Shown piece after piece: positions 1 through 8,947 of a stretch of DNA of 64,000 nt. A program made the translations under genes and the position numbers. Within the stretch, counting starts at the first letter, position 1. Each line of letters begins with the position of its first letter. The notes under the pieces are model-generated. The model made no database searches, was not told the DNA's origin, and worked only from the letters and a program-made list of their open reading frames with translations. Source of the DNA: Candidatus Korobacter versatilis (GTDB taxonomy: Bacteria; Acidobacteriota; Terriglobia; Terriglobales; Acidobacteriaceae); contig JACPNR010000009.1 in assembly GCA_016185395.1 (NCBI GenBank), positions 124,001 through 188,000 on the forward strand, read 5' to 3'.

Positions 1-1
1 T

Positions 2-256
2 CCCGTGACCCCCGGGCCGGTCCTTCCCGCGCGCGAGAATCTGGCGCAGATGCTCATCCTCATGGGAATGCAGAAGACGGCGATGCCGGAGCTGGAAAAA
101 GTTCTCGAGACCTCGCCCAATCGCTTGAACCCGATGGCGGCACTCGCCTCGATCGCGCGCGACTTCGGCGATGCGGAAAAGGCGAAGCTCTACCAGGCGA
201 AGGTGGATGAGTTGAAACGGAAGACGATCTTGAAGCAGGTCAGCGCGCCCAAGTAA
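2..256 (+). CDS. TPR-repeat protein, C-terminal fragment
   Basis: The reading frame is open to the left edge, so this is the 3' end of a longer gene; a GTG at position 5 is in frame but need not be the start. The visible 84 or so residues read as helix pairs of tetratricopeptide type (residues like NLAQMLILMGM, MAALASIARDFGDAEKAKLYQ) and end in a basic tail. TPRs usually mediate protein contacts, but the catalytic or anchoring part, if any, lies outside the window. The stop TAA is two bases before the convergent stop of the next gene. Confidence 0.6.
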   Translation, partial: PVTPGPVLPARENLAQMLILMGMQKTAMPELEKVLETSPNRLNPMAALASIARDFGDAEKAKLYQAKVDELKRKTILKQVSAPK

Positions 257-258
257 CG

Positions 259-669
259 CTACAGCTCGATGGTGCCTTCCCACTGCTGGAACTTCTCCAG
301 GTCGTCGCGGATGGAGGCCATCACCAGCCCGAGCACGGCCGCATCGTCGATGTATCCCAGCACCGGGATAACATCCGGGACCAGGTCGAACGGATCCACG
401 AAATAGATGACGGCGGCGAGCGCCACCAGGATCGTCTTCTTGGGCAGCTTGGTATAGGTCTTGTTCTTCCACGCGCGCAGCAGGCGCAGGAGCGCGCTCA
501 GGTCGCGCCAGAAACTGAGCAGCTTGTTGCGATTGCGCTCGGATTTGCGCACCGCATCCTGCAGCAGGCGCGAGGTCTCGCGCGTATGGCGGAACAAGCG
601 CGCTGCCTCGCGCTCTTCGCGCGCGAGCGCCTCGCGTATCTCCTGCTCGCCCATCACGTTGTCTCGCAT
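259..669 (-). CDS. YkvA-like (DUF1232) small membrane protein
   Basis: The protein has 136 residues. The first 65 or so are charged and helical, probably a coiled coil rich in Arg, Glu and Leu. The second half carries the DUF1232/YkvA signature: a hydrophobic segment running into YFVDPFDLVPDVIPVLGYID, with the conserved D-P-x-D-x-x-P-D pattern. The family has no settled function and is predicted to be membrane associated. The start chosen is the first ATG; a second ATG five codons downstream is equally possible because neither has an ideal ribosome site. The gene follows the broken gdhA by about 30 bases on the same strand and may be cotranscribed with it. Confidence 0.75.
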   Translation of the reverse strand: MRDNVMGEQEIREALAREEREAARLFRHTRETSRLLQDAVRKSERNRNKLLSFWRDLSALLRLLRAWKNKTYTKLPKKTILVALAAVIYFVDPFDLVPDVIPVLGYIDDAAVLGLVMASIRDDLEKFQQWEGTIEL

Positions 670-699
670 CGCCTCTAAGGATACATCGAATCGCGCGGG

Positions 700-1970
<1,271 letters not shown>

Positions 1971-2003
1971 GGTTTTCTCCCGCTCTCGTTCTTCCTCCGC
2001 GGT

Positions 2004-3149
2004 CTATCTCGGTGCGATGCTGTTGACCTTCGTGAGCAACTTCTTCGATTCTCCCTGATACGGCCCCTTCACCGCCGCGCCCTTGTTGAGCGTGGCGCGC
2101 GCGGACGCGTAGTCTTTCTGCTTGGCGTACGCGTAACCCAGGCGGTACAGCACCGTCGAATAGGCTGCGGGATTCTCTTCCACCAGCTTCGCCGCCACCG
2201 AGAATTCTCCGATCGCCGAGGACGTTTTCTCCTGCTTCATGTAGACCCAGCCTATGGCGGCGTGCGCCATGCCGGCAGCGAGTTTCTTCGCCGAGTCGGA
2301 CTCGAGGTCCATGCCCGCCGCGATGTCCGCCGCCTTGCGCGCGTAGCTGAGCGCGGCGGTGTCGTACCCGCGCTTCGGGTCCTCGGCCAGCATGCCCGCC
2401 AGCAAACCGAGTATGGGCAGCGACTGCGGGTTCGCGTCCGCCACGCGGCCGCCGTATTGGGCGAGCTGTGCGTAGTCGCCCTTCTGCTGCAGCGCGTACA
2501 TCGCGAGCTGCGCCGTCTGCTCGCTGAACTGCGATTTGGGGAAGGCAGCGTCGAACTGCGAGACTTCCGCCCAGCGCTTGTCCGGGTCCGCTTCCGTGGT
2601 GATGGCAGAAAAGGCCGCAGCCTGCAGAAAGTCATACGCCTGCTGCGACGACCGCCGTTGCTGGTCGTTGTCGCCGGCAAACTGTTCGTCACTCATGCCC
2701 GCCGGCTTGGGCTGCGTGCCGATGCCCTGCACGACTTTGCCGCCGCGCGCGGCGTATTCGACGATCTTGTCCGCGAGCTTCAGGTTCTGCGCGAACTGCA
2801 CCTGCGAGACGAGCATGTCGAGGTTGTTCGCTTCCGCCGCCAGCGACTTGTCGCCAAACTCCATGGCTTGCCTGGCGTCGCCCGCGGCAAAAGCGAGCTG
2901 CGCCAGTTGCGAGTAGCCGTAGGCCGTGGCCATGGGGTCGGCGGCGTACTTCGCCACGAAGTCGGCGTACATGGTCTTCTGCCTGGCGGCGTCCGTCTCC
3001 TTGGCGATGGCTTGTAAGTCCTGGTCGGCGGGCGTGCCGGCGGGCAGGTTCGGGCTCACGATCTGGGCGCGCGCGGCAGGCTGCGCTGCGGCGAGAAAAA
3101 GAATAACGAAGAGGGCAAGGACACTCGGGGCGAGCCAGCGGAAGCGCAT
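2004..3149 (-). CDS. Secreted TPR-repeat protein
   Basis: Start at ATG 3149 gives 381 residues with a clear signal peptide (basic MRFRW, a hydrophobic run, then an AQPAARAQ cleavage region). The mature part is alpha-helical with several tetratricopeptide-like units, for example YGYSQLAQLAFAAGDARQAMEFG near residue 75 and YRLGYAYAKQKDYASARATL near the C-terminus. No catalytic motif is visible. It probably sits in the periplasm as a scaffold. The stop is 33 bases upstream of the gdhA start on the same strand, so the two may share a transcript. The longer open frame upstream of this ATG is antisense-type sequence over the TonB receptor 3' end and was not used. Confidence 0.75.
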   Translation of the reverse strand: MRFRWLAPSVLALFVILFLAAAQPAARAQIVSPNLPAGTPADQDLQAIAKETDAARQKTMYADFVAKYAADPMATAYGYSQLAQLAFAAGDARQAMEFGDKSLAAEANNLDMLVSQVQFAQNLKLADKIVEYAARGGKVVQGIGTQPKPAGMSDEQFAGDNDQQRRSSQQAYDFLQAAAFSAITTEADPDKRWAEVSQFDAAFPKSQFSEQTAQLAMYALQQKGDYAQLAQYGGRVADANPQSLPILGLLAGMLAEDPKRGYDTAALSYARKAADIAAGMDLESDSAKKLAAGMAHAAIGWVYMKQEKTSSAIGEFSVAAKLVEENPAAYSTVLYRLGYAYAKQKDYASARATLNKGAAVKGPYQGESKKLLTKVNSIAPR

Positions 3150-3271
3150 CACGGCACCTCGTGGCCCTGCTGCCGGGGGAGTGCAGAAGGGTGATGGATT
3201 CGGGCGAATCGTACTTCGGTTAAGGTCGCGAGGCAAGCCTTCCGCGGTTTCGGCGAAGGCAACGGCGCGAG

Positions 3272-5521
3272 CTAGCGCGCCCGCGCGAGCCGGAAGCGGA
3301 TGCCGCCGCGCACCAGCACTGGAGGCCCGAGCGTCACGACCGGCGTGCGGCCGACCTGGTAGCGCTGGCCGAACACGTTCTCGGCGGCGAGATACAGCTC
3401 GGTGTGCTCCTCGGCGCGCCAGCACGCGAAGGCGTCCAGGGTGAAGAAGCGGTCGAGCGGCAGCAGGTTCTGGTCATCGTCGAACTGCGAGCTCAGCGCG
3501 CGGCCCTGCGCGGCGAGCGTCCAACGCGGCCGCGAATAACGCGCCTGGAAGGTGAAGGTGTGGCGCGGGACCTGCGGCACGTCCAACCCAATCAGCGCCG
3601 GGTCGGCGGCGAAGCTGGTGACGGTCGGATCCGAGAAGATGTAGCCCGCGTCCAGCGTGAAGTGTTCGCTGACCTGCGCCTGGCCCTGCACTTCGAAACC
3701 GGCCGCGCGCGTCTGGCCCAGGTTCTGGCGCTGCCGTGTGATGAGGGCGGGGGTGACGGAGAGGGTGACGTTCGCGACCGGCCGGTTGATCTCCGCCCAG
3801 AAGAAGGTTGCGCCGCCGGAAAAGCGTCCGCTGGAAAAACGCGCGCCGGCCTCCGCGCCCGTCAAGCGCTCGGCCCGCAGGTCCTCGTTCGCCAGCGTGA
3901 GGATGTTCCCCATGCGGAACCCGCGGTACAGCTCGTTCAACGTCGGCGCGCGGAACGCGCGATAGGCGGAGGCGGTGAGCGACCACCGCTGGCTCGCGCG
4001 AAGCAACAGCGCCGCGCTCGGACTGAACGCGCTCTCGCTGCGGCCGGGAAAATCCGTGACCGTGGCGGGACCGGGCGGCACGAGCGGGCGCGACGCCGAG
4101 AAGCCATCCGTATTCCGCCAGAAGTCTCCGCGGGCGCCGAGCGTGAGCGTGAGCCGCGGATGGAGCTGCATCATGTCCTGCGCGTAGAAACCAAAGCTGC
4201 GCGCCGTCCCGCCCGCGTCCAGTTGCCGCGTCGCGATGCCACCGGATATCGCCAGCTCGTCGCTGTCGCCCTGCATCTCACGCGCGTCGAACCCCGCGAC
4301 CACCAGATGCTTCTGTCCGAACGCCTTCGTCCACTGCGCGCTGCCGCCTAATTGCTCTGCCGGGACGCGCTGCAGCCGCGTGAGCGCTTCCGTCGCGCGG
4401 TCGGGCGCGATGGCGGAGAAGGTTTGGTTGTAGCGCTGCCCGCTGCCGTAGGCGCGCAACACAAACCCGCCGGCGCGCGTATCGAAGTCGGCGCCGAGCA
4501 CGCCTTCGCCGATGGCGGTGCGGTTCGTCTGCAACGGCGTGCCGTTGTGCCGGTACTCGCCGAAGAACCCGCCCGTGGCGAACACGCGACCGTTGCTGCC
4601 CAACCTCCGCTCGATGGTCAGCAGCGCCGATTCATCCTTGGTGTTCGCCGGAGTGTCCACGGCGCCGCGCTCGGTCGCGTCCACGAGGATGTAACCATCC
4701 GTCTGGAAGTAGTCGCCGGCCAGCGTGGCGCGCCACTTGCCGAACCTCACGGACGCAAGCAGTTGTCCGTCCGCGGTGAACTCGTTGCCCAGCGAAAGGT
4801 CGAGCGCGAAGACATCGTCACGCGGGCGCGCCGTCAGCAACTCGACCACGCCAGAGAGTGCGCCGGAGCCATACAGGTGTGACGCGCCACCGCGCAGCAC
4901 CTCCGCGCGCTCGAGCGCGACCAGCGGGACGCGCTGCCAGTACACCCAGCCGCCGAACGGATCGTTCAACGGAATGCCGTCGCGCAATACGAGGGCCCGG
5001 CTCGCGCCACTCGCGCCCAGGCCGCGCAGCGTGGCGCCCTGCGCGGTGGGATTCGCCACGCGGCTTCCCGAGCGCCGGAACAGGCTGAATCCCGGCACCT
5101 GCCGCAGCGCGTCGTCCACCGTGACGGCGGCCGTGCTCGCAATCTTGTCGGACGAAAGCAGGACAACGTCCGCCGCCGCGTCCTCGAGCGGGACGGCGGT
5201 GCGCTCGGCGGTGACGGTGATGTTCTCGGTGTGCGCCGGGACCATCCGAACTTCCAGTGGCGCGCCATTCCACCGCACGCGCGCGGCAGAGAAGCCTTCC
5301 TTCGTGATGGCGACCTCGAGCGGCGCGGCGACGCCGTCGAGCCGAAAGCTGCCGGCGTCGTCCGTCCTGGCTTCCGCGACACCGCGCGGCGTCTTTACCG
5401 TGACCGTCGCGCCCGCCACCGCGGCCCCGGTGCCGTCACGCACCACGCCCGTGAGCGGAACGACCTGCGCCGCCGCGGCAGCGAGAAGCACCAGGACAAC
5501 GATGGAGGTCTTGCAGCGCAC
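3272..5521 (-). CDS. TonB-dependent outer-membrane receptor
   Basis: The 749 residues comprise a signal peptide (residues 1-18), a carboxypeptidase-regulatory-like beta domain (about 20-95: LTGVVRDGTGAAVAGATVTVKT), a plug domain (about 100-230, with VDDALRQVPG, LRGLGASGASRALVLRDG and the RGGASHLYGSGALSG motif) and a long beta-barrel ending in the aromatic/basic strand GGIRFRLARAR. The layout is that of BtuB/FepA-like energy-dependent uptake receptors. The N-terminal domain is typical of Acidobacteriota and Bacteroidota receptors. The ligand cannot be told from sequence. The start is GTG 5521, one base after the stop of the upstream secreted-protein gene, so the two are cotranscribed and probably translationally coupled. 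Confidence 0.9.
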   Translation of the reverse strand: MRCKTSIVVLVLLAAAAAQVVPLTGVVRDGTGAAVAGATVTVKTPRGVAEARTDDAGSFRLDGVAAPLEVAITKEGFSAARVRWNGAPLEVRMVPAHTENITVTAERTAVPLEDAAADVVLLSSDKIASTAAVTVDDALRQVPGFSLFRRSGSRVANPTAQGATLRGLGASGASRALVLRDGIPLNDPFGGWVYWQRVPLVALERAEVLRGGASHLYGSGALSGVVELLTARPRDDVFALDLSLGNEFTADGQLLASVRFGKWRATLAGDYFQTDGYILVDATERGAVDTPANTKDESALLTIERRLGSNGRVFATGGFFGEYRHNGTPLQTNRTAIGEGVLGADFDTRAGGFVLRAYGSGQRYNQTFSAIAPDRATEALTRLQRVPAEQLGGSAQWTKAFGQKHLVVAGFDAREMQGDSDELAISGGIATRQLDAGGTARSFGFYAQDMMQLHPRLTLTLGARGDFWRNTDGFSASRPLVPPGPATVTDFPGRSESAFSPSAALLLRASQRWSLTASAYRAFRAPTLNELYRGFRMGNILTLANEDLRAERLTGAEAGARFSSGRFSGGATFFWAEINRPVANVTLSVTPALITRQRQNLGQTRAAGFEVQGQAQVSEHFTLDAGYIFSDPTVTSFAADPALIGLDVPQVPRHTFTFQARYSRPRWTLAAQGRALSSQFDDDQNLLPLDRFFTLDAFACWRAEEHTELYLAAENVFGQRYQVGRTPVVTLGPPVLVRGGIRFRLARAR

Positions 5522-5522
5522 G

Positions 5523-6158
5523 TCAGTGAGATGTCGCGGAAGGTGCTGGCGTGTCCGGCAAAGCAGGCGGCGCGGCGGCGGTGATGGCGAACCCCGCCGG
5601 CACGATGATCACGCGCGGCAGTGTACCGTTCCGGTTCCGGTGCGGCCGTAGGTCCTCGAGCGCATCCATCTTGAGAAAGTTGCGCAGGAACGCTGCGGCG
5701 GGGATGTCGTCGAACTCGAAGAGGTCGCCGGGCAGGAAGTTGGCCTGCGCCGCGATGATGAGGTCACGCTCATTGCGGAAGTCGGCATGCAATCGCGGAT
5801 CGAGCACCAGCGCCCAGTAGACGTCGTACTCACGGGACTTTCCCGGCTCGGGCAGCGCGTTGATGATGGCGTTGTGGTCGAACTCGTCCGCGCTCTCCAG
5901 GTGATACTGCGTCCCGGGCGCGACGATATAAAGGTTGAGCCGCTTGTCGCGCGGCTTGGGGTCGAGCACGCGCGCTCCCAAGCGCCACGGGCCGACCGTT
6001 GCCGGCTTGGGACTCTCCGGCACTTCGAGCCGCGCCGCGTCGCCCTCGAGATAGACGGCGGAGAGGGACCGCGCTTCGGGCGTGGAAGAGACGGGCACGG
6101 GCGCGGCCGAAGGCGCCCACAGCGCTCCGGCGAACAGCACGAGGGAGATGGCCCGCAC
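5523..6158 (-). CDS. Secreted protein of unknown function
   Basis: The 211 residues begin with a signal peptide (AISLVLFAGALWAPSAA). I recognise no domain. The middle is a mixed alpha/beta region containing NLYIVAPGTQYHLESADEF and the C-terminus is Pro/Ala rich. Start choice is unsettled. GTG 6158 has no nearby ribosome site, but an in-frame CTG at 6173 lies five bases after AGGAGGG and would give a more basic signal peptide start (LRTTFVRAI). A consensus TATAAT sits upstream. The gene is the first of a two-gene operon with the TonB receptor and may be an accessory periplasmic or lipoprotein partner of it; that is inference from position only. Confidence 0.6.
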   Translation of the reverse strand: MRAISLVLFAGALWAPSAAPVPVSSTPEARSLSAVYLEGDAARLEVPESPKPATVGPWRLGARVLDPKPRDKRLNLYIVAPGTQYHLESADEFDHNAIINALPEPGKSREYDVYWALVLDPRLHADFRNERDLIIAAQANFLPGDLFEFDDIPAAAFLRNFLKMDALEDLRPHRNRNGTLPRVIIVPAGFAITAAAPPALPDTPAPSATSH

Positions 6159-6197
6159 GAACGTGGTTCGCAGTCAGCCCTCCTGGTGAGCCCCATC

Positions 6198-6229
6198 ATT
6201 ATAGGTGTGCGGCGCGCGCCATTCGCCAA
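6198..6229 (-). promoter_or_regulatory. Probable sigma-70 promoter for the TonB-receptor operon
   Basis: On the minus strand a perfect TATAAT (6198-6203) lies 20 bases downstream of a TTGGCG (6224-6229). The spacing is long, so the -35 match is weak. It would give a leader of about 20-30 bases containing the AGGAGGG ribosome site. It is the only good -10 hexamer in the 128-base divergent gap. Confidence 0.5.
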
Positions 6230-6286
6230 ATCGCCGACTGCCAGTTAGATTGAAGTAACGCGTCTTGTGCACGCGGACCTTGCAGC

Positions 6287-7624
6287 ATGCGGACCATTCT
6301 GCGCCAACCCGGCCTGCGCTACATCTTCCTGGCGAACATCATCTCGATGCTCGGCAGCGGGATGAACTCGACGGCGATCACCTGGTTCGTGCTGCAGCGC
6401 ACCCACAACGAGATCGCGCTCGGCAAGCTGGTGGTGCTCAGCACGCTGCCCGGCCTGCTCATGCTGCCCTTCACCGGCGTGATCATCGACCGCGAAGACC
6501 GCCGCCACCTCGTGATGCTGCTGGATGCCGCGCGCGCCATCGTGGTGCTCGCCGTCGCCATCCTCGCGCTCCACGGACAGGCCCAGATCTGGCAGCTCTA
6601 CCTGATGAACATGTTCGTGGCCGCGGGCTTCTGGATGTTCTGGCCGACCATCACCGCGCTCATCCAGGAATTGACGCCCGAGCAGGAGTTCGTTCACGCC
6701 AACACCTTCCTGCTCGCCGGCGTGCAGGGCGGATGGCTCATCGCCGGCTCCATCGTTGGATTTGTTTACGACAAGATCGGGCTCAGCGGCGTGCTGTTCA
6801 TCGACTTCGCGACGTACCTGCTCTCGTTCTCCTGCTATCTCTTCGTGCGCCGCGGCAAGCACGTGGTCAAGCCGCACGACAGCGGGACACCCAAGCCCGA
6901 CGGCCTGGTCTCGCGCTACTTCCACGAGCTGCGCGAAGGACTGGACTACGTCCGCGGCAAGCCCTACATCATGCTGCTGGGCGCAGCGTGGGCGTTGTTC
7001 CTGGGCGCCATGCTCACGCAGGGCGTGATCACCGCGCCGCTCTCCGAACGCATCCTGCACTCCGGCGCCATCGGATACGGATGGCTCAACGCCGGCTGGG
7101 GCATCGGCGCGTTCCTCAGCGCGCTCTACGCGCCGCAGGTCATCCGGCGCGCGGGCTCGCGACACTCCGTGGGGTCCTCCATGGCGCTGCTCGCCGTGTG
7201 CCTGTTCGCGCTTCCCTTCTCGCGCTGGCTGGCCATCGCCGTCCTTATCTATGCGGTGATGGGCTCGGCCCGCGGCGTGGGCGGCATCTCCATCTCCAGC
7301 ACCATGATGGAGGTCGTTCCCAAGCACTTCATGGGACGCGTGCAGAACACCTTCTTCTTCGCCGGGACGTTGCTGCAGATGCTGGTGGGATACGCCGTGG
7401 GCGTGGTCGCGCACAAGATCGCGCTCGCGATCGGGTTCTACACCATCGGAGTGATGTACGCCCTGGCCGCCCTCTTCGCCATGTGGCCGGTCGCGCCGCC
7501 GGAGAAACATAGTGAACCGGAGCCCGTCGCCACCGAAGGTTCCTTCCCGCTCGAGATGGGCGCCGCTCCCGCGCGCGGCGAGTCCGTACCGGCGAATCCG
7601 GAACACGACAGCGAACGCGCCTAG
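6287..7624 (+). CDS. MFS transporter (enterobactin exporter-like)
   Basis: The 445 residues contain about 12 predicted membrane helices and the layout of the major facilitator superfamily, MFS_3/EntS-like branch. Recognisable points are the first helix with NIISMLGSGMNSTAITWFVL, the loop 2-3 motif GVIIDREDRRHLVMLLDAARA (the motif-A analogue with the basic R-R), and late helices near FMGRVQNTFFFAGTLLQM. These transporters use the proton gradient to export small molecules; the substrate is unknown. The last 45 residues are a charged cytoplasmic tail. No strong ribosome site precedes the ATG. The gene is divergent from the TonB operon and 54 bases upstream of fabI. Confidence 0.85.
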   Translation: MRTILRQPGLRYIFLANIISMLGSGMNSTAITWFVLQRTHNEIALGKLVVLSTLPGLLMLPFTGVIIDREDRRHLVMLLDAARAIVVLAVAILALHGQAQIWQLYLMNMFVAAGFWMFWPTITALIQELTPEQEFVHANTFLLAGVQGGWLIAGSIVGFVYDKIGLSGVLFIDFATYLLSFSCYLFVRRGKHVVKPHDSGTPKPDGLVSRYFHELREGLDYVRGKPYIMLLGAAWALFLGAMLTQGVITAPLSERILHSGAIGYGWLNAGWGIGAFLSALYAPQVIRRAGSRHSVGSSMALLAVCLFALPFSRWLAIAVLIYAVMGSARGVGGISISSTMMEVVPKHFMGRVQNTFFFAGTLLQMLVGYAVGVVAHKIALAIGFYTIGVMYALAALFAMWPVAPPEKHSEPEPVATEGSFPLEMGAAPARGESVPANPEHDSERA

Positions 7625-7678
7625 CTGCTATCCTTTGCGGTTGTTTCGTTCGTCCTTTACCGCAAGGAGAACCTCACC

Positions 7679-8449
7679 GTGAGCAAGCCGATGGAAAACC
7701 GCGCGGCGGTCGTGTTCGGCGTCGCCAACAAGCGCTCGATCGCGTGGGCGATCGCGCAGCGCCTGCAGGAAGCCGGCGCCAAGCTGGCCATCACCTACCA
7801 GAACGAGCGGCTGCGCCAGGAGGCCGAGGACCTGATCAAGTCGCTGCCCGGCGCCGAGGCTTTCCAGTGCGACGTGTCGAACGACGTCGAGATCGCCAAG
7901 CTCTTTGAAGAGTTGAAGTCCCGCTACGGCAAGCTCCACACCGTCATCCACTCCGTCGCCTACGCGCCCGCCGAGGAGCTGAAGGGTGATTTCGTGATGA
8001 CCACGCGCGAAGGTTTCCGCGTGGCGCTCGACGTGAGCTGCTACTCGCTCATCGCCGTGGCCCGGGGCGCCACCCCGCTGATGACCGAAGGCGGTTCCAT
8101 CGTGACCATGACCTATTACGGCGCGGAGAAAGTGGTTCCCCACTACAACGTAATGGGAGTAGCTAAAGCAGCACTTGAAGCTTCGGTGCGCTACCTCGCC
8201 AACGACCTCGGGCCCGCCAAGGTGCGCGTGAACGCCATCTCCGCCGGGCCGATCAAGACGCTGGCCGCGCGCGGCATCTCCGGCCTGAGCGACATGATGA
8301 AGTCCCACGCCGAGCGCGCGCCGCTCAAGCGCAACGTGGACGTGAATGAGGTCGCCGATACCGCCGTGTTCCTCTCGTCGGACGGCGGCGCCGGCATCAC
8401 CGGCGAAGTCCTGTACGTGGACTGCGGCTACAACATCATGGGATTTTGA
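7679..8449 (+). CDS. fabI: Enoyl-[acyl-carrier-protein] reductase (NADH)
   Basis: This 256-residue short-chain dehydrogenase catalyses the last step of each fatty-acid elongation cycle, reducing trans-2-enoyl-ACP. The N-terminus has the FabI-type cofactor loop (VFGVANKRSIAWAIAQ), not the classical TGxxxGxG. The catalytic pair is Tyr156 and Lys163 in YNVMGVAK, at the same numbers as in E. coli FabI, and the substrate loop is AGPIKTLAARGI. The start is GTG 7679 behind AAGGAG nine bases away. The stop at 8449 is followed by an inverted repeat shared with the convergent tsaE gene. FabI is the triclosan/isoniazid target class. Confidence 0.95.
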   Translation: MSKPMENRAAVVFGVANKRSIAWAIAQRLQEAGAKLAITYQNERLRQEAEDLIKSLPGAEAFQCDVSNDVEIAKLFEELKSRYGKLHTVIHSVAYAPAEELKGDFVMTTREGFRVALDVSCYSLIAVARGATPLMTEGGSIVTMTYYGAEKVVPHYNVMGVAKAALEASVRYLANDLGPAKVRVNAISAGPIKTLAARGISGLSDMMKSHAERAPLKRNVDVNEVADTAVFLSSDGGAGITGEVLYVDCGYNIMGF

Positions 8450-8456
8450 AGGCAGG

Positions 8457-8519
8457 AGTTAGTAGCTAGGAGCTAGTAGTCAGCGGCCACGAGTTCTTGC
8501 TAACTCCTAGCTACTAACT
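8457..8519. repeat. 16-bp perfect inverted repeat between convergent genes
   Basis: The arm AGTTAGTAGCTAGGAG (8457-8472) is exactly complementary to 8504-8519, with a 31-base loop. The repeat follows the fabI stop and overlaps the 3' end of tsaE, supplying its last codons and its TAG. It lacks a U-tract, so it is not a textbook terminator, but could block read-through in both directions. The CTAG-rich TAGCTACTAACT-type composition differs from the surrounding GC-rich DNA. Confidence 0.7.
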
Positions 8520-8935
8520 ACTATCTTCCTCTCGTTCTCGCCCAGCCGCTCGATGCGAATCTCGACATCGCGCTCGCGCTGGAAGCGCGGAAACTTCTCG
8601 CCCCACTCCATCAGGATGACCGAGCGGTCGTCCATGAGGTCGTCGATGCCAAGCGTCTCGAGTTCACGCGGCGTGTCCACGCGGTAGAGGTCGATGTGGA
8701 ACACGTTCGCGTCCTTCCCGCGATACTCATGGATGAGCGTGAAGGTTGGACTGGTGACGTCTTCCTGCTTCGCGGCGTTGAAGCCTTCGGCGATGCCCTT
8801 GATGAGCGTTGTCTTCCCGGCACCGAGGTCGCCGGTCAGCACGACGAGGTTCGGCGGCGCTAGCTCCGCCGCGAGCGTGCGGCCGAGCGCGACCGTCTCT
8901 TCCGGTGAGCGGGTTGTGAATTCGCGGGAGGGCAC
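8507..8935 (-). CDS. tsaE: tRNA threonylcarbamoyladenosine biosynthesis ATPase TsaE
   Basis: The 142-residue P-loop protein has Walker A GDLGAGKTT at about residue 38, the switch-like DVTSPTFTLIHEY, and the C-terminal LMEWGEKFP region characteristic of TsaE/YjeE. With TsaB, TsaC and TsaD it makes the t6A37 modification of ANN-decoding tRNAs; TsaE hydrolyses ATP to reset the complex. The start is GTG 8935 with only a weak ribosome site. The gene starts 12 bases after the nnr stop. The nnr-tsaE order recalls the common yjeF-yjeE pairing in bacteria. The final residues VVSS and the stop lie in the inverted repeat described above. Confidence 0.93.
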   Translation of the reverse strand: MPSREFTTRSPEETVALGRTLAAELAPPNLVVLTGDLGAGKTTLIKGIAEGFNAAKQEDVTSPTFTLIHEYRGKDANVFHIDLYRVDTPRELETLGIDDLMDDRSVILMEWGEKFPRFQRERDVEIRIERLGENERKIVVSS

Positions 8936-8947
8936 GATGAGAGAACG

